Of a stretch of DNA of 64,000 nt, positions 57,352-64,000 are shown one piece after another; positions within the stretch are counted from its first letter, which is position 1; every line of letters begins with the position of its first letter. Location: positions 1,398,079-1,462,078 of the forward strand of contig NZ_JAKFYQ010000001.1 in assembly GCF_021533835.1 (NCBI RefSeq), written 5' to 3'. The translations under genes and the position numbers were made by a program. The notes below the pieces were generated by a model. The model was not told the origin of the DNA, made no database searches, and saw nothing but the letters and a program-made list of their open reading frames with translations. The DNA is from Synechococcus sp. Nb3U1. GTDB taxonomy: Bacteria > Cyanobacteriota > Cyanobacteriia > Thermostichales > Thermostichaceae.

Positions 57352-58980
57352 ATGTTGCCTGTTCGCCCCCGAGAAACCGCCTCCATGTTCACCCGCGACG
57401 GGATCCAACTGGATGCCGATATTTACCGTCCTGAAGGGGAAGAACCCTACCCGGTTCTGTTGATGCGACAGCCCTATGGGCGCTCCATTGCCTCGACAGT
57501 GGTCTACGCCCACCCCAGTTGGTATGCCGCTCAAGGGTATATCGTTGTCATTCAGGATGTGCGCGGACGGGGGACTTCCAAGGGATCTTTCTACCCATTT
57601 CGGGCGGAGGCAGAAGATGGGTTCGATAGCGTCAACTGGGCGGCAACCTTACCGGGTAGCAATGGCTCCGTAGGCATGTATGGCTTTTCTTATCAGGGCA
57701 TGACCCAACTGTATGCCGCCTCCACCCGCCCAGTGGCCCTGAAGGCCCTTTGTCCGGCCATGATGCCCTACGACCTCTACGCTGATGCCGCCTATCAAGG
57801 GGGGACATTCCGTTTTCAGGGCAATTTGGGCTGGGCCCTTCAGTTGGAGACCGAAGGGGCACGCCTAAGAGGAGATGCCAACGCTCACCAGGCGCTATTC
57901 AAAGCCTCCCGCAACCTGCCCCTCTACGACCCGATCCCTGTCAAGCCTGGCGTTTTACAGCAGTACGCGCCGCAGTCCTACTACTTTGACTGGCTAGAGC
58001 ATTCCGATCCGGACGAGTACTGGAAAAAGCTCTCTCCCCACCTCGAGGCCGTAGATCTGCCCATGTTGCACATTGCCGGTTGGTTCGACAGCTACCTGAC
58101 GGGGAATTTGCGCCTCTACCAAGAGATGAGCGCCCGCAGCCAAAACCCTCAACACTTGATTATCGGCCCGTGGCCCCACATTCCTTGGGGACGCAAAGTC
58201 GGGGCTGCAGATTTCGGTTCTGCTGCGGTCAACCGGATCGATCGGATGCAGGTGCGTTGGTTCGATCAGTTCCTGAAGGGCAAAGATACGGGCATTCTCG
58301 AGGAGCCGCCTGTACAACTGTTCGAGATGGGATCCAACCAATGGCGCAGCCTAGAGGCCTGGCCCACCCCACAGCCACAATCCTTTTATTTACACAGCAC
58401 CGGCCTAGCGGCCATGTCGGAAGCGGAAGGATCCCTTAAACCCGAACCTCCTTCAGAGAGCCAATCCGATACCTTTGTTCACGATCCCTGGCGACCCGTA
58501 CCCGCCTTGGGAGGTCATCTGGCCTATCCCCCTGGCCCGCAAGAGCGTTCCGCCCTCGATTGCCGCACCGATGTTCTCACCTATACCACCCCACTGCTAG
58601 AGACCGATTGGATACTGGCAGGGGAACTGAGCCTAGAACTCTATGCCGAAGCCGACAACCCCAGTTTTGATCTGTGTGCCGTGATCTCGGAAGTGAAACC
58701 CAACGGTCAGATTTATACCATCACTCAGGGTTACCGGCGGGTTCAAAGCTCTCAACCGGGTACCCCCATCACCCTGGACTGCCAACCCACCTGCATTCGC
58801 ATTCCTCAGGGCCATGCCTTGCGCCTCAGCCTCAGTGCCGCCTGTTTCCCTGCCTACCCGGTGAATACCGGTACAGGATCCCTGGTGCGGGAGGAACGGT
58901 TGATCGAGGCTCGCATCCTCACCATTACCTTGCACAGCGGTGGTGATACCTCCTCGAGGCTGCATTTGCCCATTGCCTAA
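57352..58980 (+). CDS. CocE/NonD-family serine hydrolase
   Basis: 542 residues. The alpha/beta-hydrolase nucleophile is in GMYGFSYQGMTQ, the oxyanion region in VVIQDVRGRGTSKG, and acid/His around HIAGWFDSYL and IIGPWPHIPW. The C-terminal jelly-roll domain (LAGELSLELYAEADN) is typical of X-prolyl dipeptidyl peptidase/cocaine-esterase proteins. It cleaves acyl or peptide bonds; the real substrate is unknown. Start ATG 57352 lacks a clear SD; ATG 57385 is an alternative. Confidence 0.88.
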   Translation: MLPVRPRETASMFTRDGIQLDADIYRPEGEEPYPVLLMRQPYGRSIASTVVYAHPSWYAAQGYIVVIQDVRGRGTSKGSFYPFRAEAEDGFDSVNWAATLPGSNGSVGMYGFSYQGMTQLYAASTRPVALKALCPAMMPYDLYADAAYQGGTFRFQGNLGWALQLETEGARLRGDANAHQALFKASRNLPLYDPIPVKPGVLQQYAPQSYYFDWLEHSDPDEYWKKLSPHLEAVDLPMLHIAGWFDSYLTGNLRLYQEMSARSQNPQHLIIGPWPHIPWGRKVGAADFGSAAVNRIDRMQVRWFDQFLKGKDTGILEEPPVQLFEMGSNQWRSLEAWPTPQPQSFYLHSTGLAAMSEAEGSLKPEPPSESQSDTFVHDPWRPVPALGGHLAYPPGPQERSALDCRTDVLTYTTPLLETDWILAGELSLELYAEADNPSFDLCAVISEVKPNGQIYTITQGYRRVQSSQPGTPITLDCQPTCIRIPQGHALRLSLSAACFPAYPVNTGTGSLVREERLIEARILTITLHSGGDTSSRLHLPIA

Positions 58981-59101
58981 GCTGTTTTAACTCCACTTTT
59001 TTTGACTGGGAGGATTTGAAAATTGGGATCCCGTCCGCAACCACCGCTCATCAAGCGAAATCAAACGTTAGGATAAGAACAGGTGGGGCGAGGGAACAGC
59101 G

Positions 59102-59362
59102 ATGTTGCAAGACCCAAAATTGATCCGGCATTACCAAGCTTTGACCGACGCTCTGGTGGATACCTGGCAGCGCGGCTACCAACGAACCGATGAACTGCGC
59201 CTGTTGGTGGATGGCTATTTGTTAGCGTTGCGCACTGCTGGGCTTTTGGAGCCCTTCGAGATTTATCGCATCGAAGACGATGTGAACCGCTTTCTCTACG
59301 ATCCTTCGAGCTTTATCGAGCCAGAATTTGAGCTGGAAACGGAGCCAATGCGGGGCTACTGA
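59102..59362 (+). CDS. 86-residue conserved hypothetical protein
   Basis: A helical acidic protein, MLQDPKLIRHYQALTDALVD through EIYRIEDDVNRFLYDPSSF. I recall such short proteins in cyanobacteria (possibly DUF6761) but not a function. GAGG precedes the ATG. The final GGGGCTACTGAT, which contains its stop, is duplicated in tandem (59352-59363 and 59364-59375). Confidence 0.65.
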   Translation: MLQDPKLIRHYQALTDALVDTWQRGYQRTDELRLLVDGYLLALRTAGLLEPFEIYRIEDDVNRFLYDPSSFIEPEFELETEPMRGY

Positions 59363-59420
59363 TGGGGCTACTGATCTTGTGCTGGCGGTACAGCTCTTGC
59401 GCGGGCTTCCCAAATGCTTG

Positions 59421-59526
59421 TACAGCCTTTGCCAGGGTTATCTGATACAGCAGATTCCGGTCAATCCCTTGTCCATAAGGTTTTTTGCCGAGCTCAAAGG
59501 CCTGCGTAAAGTCAGAAAAGGCTGTA
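59421..59526. repeat. miniature element copy E
   Basis: 106 bases. Left end TACAGCCTTTGCC, right end AGAAAAGGCTGTA, TA at both edges, interior close to copy D (CAGGGTTATCTG, GTCAATCCCTTGT, AGCTCAAAGGCCTG). Confidence 0.85.
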
Positions 59527-59657
59527 TCTTGTACCCCTGACGAATTGTAGGCCATTGCTTGTGAAAATCCAACGCAAGTGACTAGCGGGCCCTTGTCGTA
59601 AAGGGCTGTAAACCCTTGGTAGGATGCAAAAATGCCTACTGGGATCCCGCTCCGGTT

Positions 59658-61520
59658 ATGACTGTTTTGGATACTGTGATTTCCTCCCGCCGCCCCAGTG
59701 TACTGGGAATGGGATTGGGGATAGGGCTAGCCCTGACCCTCTGGTACGGGGTGTTTGGCTATCATGTCCTGCAAATTGGCCTATGGTTGCTGGCATTGCT
59801 GTTGGTGGGCCTGTATCTGGCGCAGTTTCCCCCTGCTCAGCCCATTTGGGATCCCGCTAAGATGAACTGGCGACGGGAATTGCTTCATCTGGGCCTGTTG
59901 GCTTTGGTTTTTATCCCGATTTACCTCTACGATTCCGCCAACATCCCTTTTCAGGTGAATACCGACGAGATTGTGATCACCTCCATGTCTCGTAATGCCT
60001 CGGGGGTGCGCTTTCCCGATGTGTTTGGCCTAATGCCGGACTATTTTTACTTTCCCCGCTTTATGTTCAGCCTCTTCGGCGGGCTGACCCGGTTAATGGG
60101 GGGAGTGACCTTAACCCATATGCGCATGGTGCATGCCAACTTTGGGGTGATCACTATCCTGGTGGCCTATGGGTTCTTCCGGGCTTTTTGGGGATCCCGT
60201 TTGGCCTTGGCGGGGGCGGCTCTGCTGGGATCCAACCATGCCCTGCTAGGCATTAGTCGCATGGCGATGCGGGAAAACCTGATTGTGTTGGTGGAGTGTG
60301 CTGCACTCGGGCTGATTTTGAAGGGGGTACGGGAGAAGAACCCTCTGTTGCTGTATTTAGGGGGAGCGGCGGCGGGCTTCTCCTTGTATGGCTATTTGCC
60401 GGGGCGGGTGGTGATCCTGCTGGGGCTGCTGTTTGGGGGCATGTACTTGCTATTGGGCCGAGAAGATCTCAAGGGCGGGGATCCACAGGAGAATCCCTTT
60501 TGGGCCTTAACCAAGTTGACAGTACCGGCAGCCTTGGGCTTTTTTCTCATGGCAGCCCCCATTTTGGTGGCTACAGCCACTTCCCCTTCTGTAAGTGCCG
60601 AATATTCTCGCCAGCAATTTCTTTTTTCCCCGGAGGGGCAAGCGCTGCAACAGATGTGGGTTAATGCAGCAACCCCAGGGGAAGCGGTGCGGCGCAACAT
60701 CTTGAATGGTCTCAGCATGTTCAACGATCGCAGCCAGCACGACCGTGGCTACATCTACCCCAATTACGGCCATGCCTTTGTGGATCCCTTAACCGGGGTT
60801 CTGATCTGGTTGGGTCTGGGATCCGGCCTGTACCGCATCTTCAAGCGGCGCAGCCAACCGCAAGATTGGCTCTGCCTCAGCAGTTTCCTATTTCTCTATC
60901 TGCTCTTTAGCTTCGTCATCACCAAAGCCCCTAACTATACCCGCTTGTTGGTGATTTTGCCTTTTGTCGCTTATCTAACCCTAGAAGGGATCCAAGTCAT
61001 CCTGCGGGCGCTAGGGGGTGCTTTGGAGCGCTCCGGATCCCGGGCGCGGGGTTGGTTGCCGGGTGCCCTGGGGCTGGGATTGGTTCTCCTGATTGGGGGG
61101 GTAAACCTGGCTATTTTCGGCGATTTTGTGCAAAAAGGCTGGAAGAGCGGCAACGATGTCGCTAGCACAGGGCGCTATGTTGAGGCTCGCAAGACGGATC
61201 CCAACCATCATTTTTACCTGGCGGCTAGCCCCTCCTACCCCTACTTCAGCTGGGGAGAGCCTTACTTTTGGCAGAGCTGGATCCAATTTTTTGCCGGACG
61301 AGAGCAATCGGCAACCGTGTTCCCCCCAGAGGAGTTATCCACCCAGACTTTAGAGCCGCCTTTCACCCTGTTCATGAACCAATGGGTTTGGGATCAACAG
61401 GGATCCGACCTGCAGCAGCGCTTTCCCTCCGGACGACTAGAACGGATCCCGGCCGAGCGGGGGCTATGGGCCTTTGAGGTGAGGGATCCCCAGAGAAAAC
61501 TTTATCCCAGAGTCCATTGA
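59658..61520 (+). CDS. GT39/ArnT-like membrane glycosyltransferase
   Basis: 620 residues from ATG 59658. About ten membrane helices. The first periplasmic loop has VNTDEIV with the acidic pair expected of GT-C enzymes that use lipid-linked sugars, and ISRMAMRENLIVLVECAAL resembles the PMT_2 helix region. It probably transfers a sugar from an isoprenyl carrier to lipid, glycan or protein outside the membrane. Acceptor unknown. The C-terminal 100 residues are soluble. Confidence 0.78.
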   Translation: MTVLDTVISSRRPSVLGMGLGIGLALTLWYGVFGYHVLQIGLWLLALLLVGLYLAQFPPAQPIWDPAKMNWRRELLHLGLLALVFIPIYLYDSANIPFQVNTDEIVITSMSRNASGVRFPDVFGLMPDYFYFPRFMFSLFGGLTRLMGGVTLTHMRMVHANFGVITILVAYGFFRAFWGSRLALAGAALLGSNHALLGISRMAMRENLIVLVECAALGLILKGVREKNPLLLYLGGAAAGFSLYGYLPGRVVILLGLLFGGMYLLLGREDLKGGDPQENPFWALTKLTVPAALGFFLMAAPILVATATSPSVSAEYSRQQFLFSPEGQALQQMWVNAATPGEAVRRNILNGLSMFNDRSQHDRGYIYPNYGHAFVDPLTGVLIWLGLGSGLYRIFKRRSQPQDWLCLSSFLFLYLLFSFVITKAPNYTRLLVILPFVAYLTLEGIQVILRALGGALERSGSRARGWLPGALGLGLVLLIGGVNLAIFGDFVQKGWKSGNDVASTGRYVEARKTDPNHHFYLAASPSYPYFSWGEPYFWQSWIQFFAGREQSATVFPPEELSTQTLEPPFTLFMNQWVWDQQGSDLQQRFPSGRLERIPAERGLWAFEVRDPQRKLYPRVH

Positions 61521-61640
61521 CCCACCTGTGGGTTGAGGTTGACGGCCAGCTTGGCGTCTGACGAGTTCCCGTAGGGTGTGATTCATTTGCTCAATCACCC
61601 CTGCATCTCGCCACAAACGAAAGTTCGAACTACTACTTCT
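61515..61640 (-). pseudogene. IS5-family transposase fragment
   Basis: The minus strand encodes FRLWRDAGVIEQMNHTLREL and VRRQAGRQPQPTGGSMDSG, a short piece of the DUF4096/IS427-type transposase just before its DSQSVKT motif. Both ends are missing. It lies between the glycosyltransferase gene and the IS66-type element. Confidence 0.65.
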
Positions 61641-61653
61641 CGTGCATCCTCTA

Positions 61654-63454
61654 GGGAAAAGTGATCAGGGGGCTGATGGCGGCTTGTAATTCAGGCAGGT
61701 TGTAAAGATAGTGAATTTGGAGGTCGTCGTTATTGAGAATGAGAACCCCTCAATCTGCTGAAACAGGTTTTTTGTTCTCAACAAGGTGTCCTTAGGCACC
61801 ACCGAGATAGTCCTAATCATTACTCAGAAGGGCACTACCAGCTGAGGCTATGAGTTCTAACGACCCGTCTGAGATTGAGATTGGTGGCATCCGGCTTTCC
61901 CGAGCAGACTGGGAGGCGACCCCTGCTAGCGTGCAGGCGTTAGTGGCGACTCTGTTAAGGACGATAGCCCAACAGCAGGAACAGTTAGACCAGCTAACCG
62001 AGCAATTTGTGGCGATGAGCGGAGCGGGGCGCATTTCTCACCTGGAAGAGCAGGTGCGCCAAACCTCACAGAATTCGTCTAAACCACCGTCTAGCGAAGG
62101 TTTTGGCCAAGCGAAGCGCCCCCCAAGGAAGCCGGGGAAAGGGCGACGGGGGGGACAACTGGGCCATGAGGGCCAGTCACGAGACTTGTACCCTATTGAG
62201 GCCTGCGCCGAGGTACTGAACCATATTCCATTGGTCTGCCGGACATGCGGCGTGCCCCTGACGGGAGAGGATAGTGCCCCTTACCAGCATCAAATTGTGG
62301 ACTTACCTTGTGGACTTACCGCCCATTGAACCTATCGTCATCGAGCACCGACTGCATCAGTTGGCCTGTGAGCATTGCGGCACGCTGACTCGCAGTGTCT
62401 TGCCGGAGGGGGTGACTCGCCGGGGGTATGGGGAGCGGTTGAGTGCGCTGGTGGGGTTATTGAGCGGCGGCTATCGACAAAGCCATCGGCAGGTGAAAAC
62501 CTTGTTAGCGGCCCTGGCGGGCATCGAGATTTCTACCGGCAGTATCAACCGCTTGCGTCAGGAGATGAGCGATGCGCTGGCTGTCCCCGTGGAGAATGCC
62601 CTGGGGTATGTCCAGCAGTCCGGGGTGCTCCACAGCGACGAAACCAGCTTCACTCAGAGCAATGGAGATGGAGCCAATGAGAACAAGAAACGGGCCTGGA
62701 TTTGGGTGTTGGTGACGCCTGTGGTCAGTGTGTTTGCGGTGTGGCTCAGTCGCGCGCAAGCGGTGGCGAAAGCCTTGATAGGAGAGACCTATGATGGCAT
62801 CGTGGTCTCTGACCGTTACAGCAGTTATGGGTGGATACCGATAACGCAGCGCCAAGTGTGTTGGGCGCATTTGAAACGAGATTTTACCCGCATTGCAGAA
62901 CGCAGTGGGGTGTCTCAATCGATAGGGGAAGGCTTGCTGGCGGAGGAGAAAAAGCTGTTTCAACTCTGGTATCAGGTGCGAGACGGCATCCTAACCCGCG
63001 AGGCCTTTCGCCAGGCGGTTCAACCTGTCCAGGCGGAGGTTAACCGATGGCTTCAGGAGGGGCTGCAAGCTACGCTATTGGCACCCAGGAAAAGACCCCA
63101 CTGGCCAAAACCGTGCGCACCTGCCGACAACTCCTGGCCATTGAACTTGCCCTGTGGACGTTTGTCGAGAGGGGCGGAATTGAACCCACCAATAATGCGG
63201 CAGAACGAGCCTTGCGTCCCGCCGTGATTTGGCGTCGCACCAGTTTTGGGGCTCAATCTCAGGCGGGTAGTGAGTTTGTCGCGCGTATGTTAACGGTGGT
63301 CACCTCGTTGCAGGCCCAACAGCGCGATGTGTTGGACTTCTTGACCCATGCGATTCATGCGGCCGCTTTGGGCAGGAGCACCCTGACCTACTGCCTCAAC
63401 CCTCTGCTGACGATGAAACCCCTTTGGCTGCCTAGCCCCCTGAACCTTTACCCT
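61654..63454 (+). mobile_element. IS66-type insertion sequence, decayed
   Basis: Boundaries inferred from imperfect inverted ends: AGGGAAAAGTGATCAGGGGGCT at the left and the inverse of AGGGTAAAGGTTCAGGGGGCT at the right. Flanking octamers CATCCTCT and CATTCTTT agree at six of eight bases, which fits a decayed 8-bp target duplication, the size IS66 makes. Only a TnpC-like gene is present, as in the ISBst12 subgroup. No GGATCC occurs in it. Confidence 0.7.
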
Positions 63455-63505
63455 CATTCTTTGACTAAGGGGCTGAAAGTGGCCAAAGATGGAATGTGCT
63501 TCTGA
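61850..63505 (+). pseudogene. IS66-family transposase (TnpC), frameshifted
   Basis: Three frames in succession carry the transposase. Part one (61850) has the helical leader and SSKPPSSEGFGQAKRPPRKP plus the zinc motif CRTCG. Part two (to about 63070) has CEHCGTLTRSVLPEGV and the DDE-core HSDETSF and VVSDRYSSYGW. Part three ends with EPTNNAAERALRPAVIWRR. The first break is a 13-base tandem duplication (62295-62307 and 62308-62320); removing one copy restores QIVDLPPIEPIV. The second is near 63070. The last frame runs past the inferred right end of the element. Confidence 0.88.
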
Positions 63506-64000
63506 ACAAAGTCAGAGAACAACGGGGAACGAACACATAAAACTGATACAAACAGGATCCCTTGTAAGACAATTGCCACCGAAGAGGGCAGCTTGGCAAA
63601 CAATTGCAACGCATCGCCCGCTGCCAGGATGCCTCCAATCAACAAGGACATGGGGATTACTCCCAGCAGACTATTGCCTGCCAACCAGGCCACCAAAAAG
63701 CCACTTAGCCCAAAACTACTGGAGATACCCACCTGCAGCCGCCCTTGGATCATGGCCGTTTCCGTAATGCCTGCCAGCCCGGCTAGGGATCCCGCCAGGG
63801 CCATCACCAGCAGGACGTGAAACGGGTACTTGAGACCCACTTGCATGGCCAGGGGCGGATTGCTCTGCATGATGCGGAGGCTCAAGCCCCAACGACTCCA
63901 ACGATAGAGAACATAGAGGAGTAGCGCTATTCCCACGGCGATGAACAAGCCCCCGTGCACACGGGATCCCGCTAGGAAGGGTAGCTTGGCCGTGGCTGGA
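63454..64000 (-). CDS. ABC transporter permease, nucleoside/simple-sugar (BMP) type, 3' part
   Basis: The frame is open through the window edge, so the N-terminus is missing. About 182 residues are visible with four to five helices. WGLSLRIMQSNPPLAMQVGL is the cytoplasmic loop of RbsC/YufP-like permeases, and MALAGSLAGLAGITETAMIQG and VAWLAGNSLLGVIPMSLLIG are typical helices. Such permeases import nucleosides or purines. The stop codon abuts the IS66 right end, so the last residues may have been changed by the insertion. Confidence 0.8.
   Translation of the reverse strand, partial: PATAKLPFLAGSRVHGGLFIAVGIALLLYVLYRWSRWGLSLRIMQSNPPLAMQVGLKYPFHVLLVMALAGSLAGLAGITETAMIQGRLQVGISSSFGLSGFLVAWLAGNSLLGVIPMSLLIGGILAAGDALQLFAKLPSSVAIVLQGILFVSVLCVRSPLFSDFVQKHIPSLATFSPLVKE

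Noticed and set aside
61850-63505. IS66 transposase made by programmed frameshifting
   Set aside because: The first break is a 13-base duplication rather than a slippery site, and there is a second break, so decay explains it better.

Overview
The window is cyanobacterial chromosome. It carries photosystem I core genes (psaA-psaB), geranylgeranyl reductase (chlP), a phycobilisome linker, ycf39 and a block resembling the photosystem II assembly ('PAP') operon. GGATCC, often as the octamer GGGATCCC, is very dense inside and between genes. Together with frequent GTG/TTG starts and the gene set, this makes me think of the hot-spring Synechococcus/Thermostichus group (JA-3-3Ab and JA-2-3B'a relatives). 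The cyanobacterial assignment is secure from the genes; the genus is inference.

Layout. 0-2.8 kb: type IV pilus motor genes, pilT intact and pilC broken by one missing G in a G7 run. 2.9-13.2 kb: a very large alpha-2-macroglobulin-like protein, chlP, a DUF3120 membrane protein, glucokinase, a Rieske oxygenase and a PlsC-type acyltransferase. 13.3-19 kb (minus): a membrane iron-sulfur protein fused to a cyclic-nucleotide-binding domain, a zinc-ribbon protein of unknown function, and ureC. 19.2-23.7 kb: psaA-psaB with a strong terminator. 23.8-26.8 kb (minus): a ferric-reductase-like flavocytochrome with a 47-residue membrane protein behind it, then a beta-lactamase-fold hydrolase.

27.5-33.6 kb: an ABC importer resembling 2-aminoethylphosphonate systems, a divergent FAD oxidoreductase of the aminophosphonate-associated type, and a three-repeat Pho box between them. 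A DUF433/DUF5615 toxin-antitoxin-like pair sits inside the importer operon. 33.6-43.9 kb: a Uma2 protein, hisC, a degenerate-GGDEF/EAL protein, CsbD, a GH13 amylase, an aldo/keto reductase, tRNA-Asp, tRNA-Asn and pyrophosphatase. 44.1-48.6 kb: a solitary phycobilisome linker divergent from a six-gene operon (ferredoxin, two V4R proteins, two phycobiliprotein-like paralogues, one small protein). 48.6-54.5 kb: a secreted protein, an HtrA protease, an osmoprotectant-type ABC importer and ycf39. 54.6-61.5 kb: pterin dehydratase, GNAT, an isochorismatase/cupin/CocE-hydrolase run and a GT39-like membrane glycosyltransferase. 61.5-64 kb: an IS5 relic, a decayed IS66-type element and the 3' end of a nucleoside/sugar-type ABC permease.

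Scattered through the window are five copies of a roughly 100-130 bp miniature element with TACAGCCTTTTCC inverted ends that include TA. Several smaller gene remnants (Uma2, DUF3368, IS5, an unidentified one) sit beside these or other mobile DNA. Mobile and acquired stretches largely lack GGATCC, so the palindrome works as an internal marker of resident DNA.
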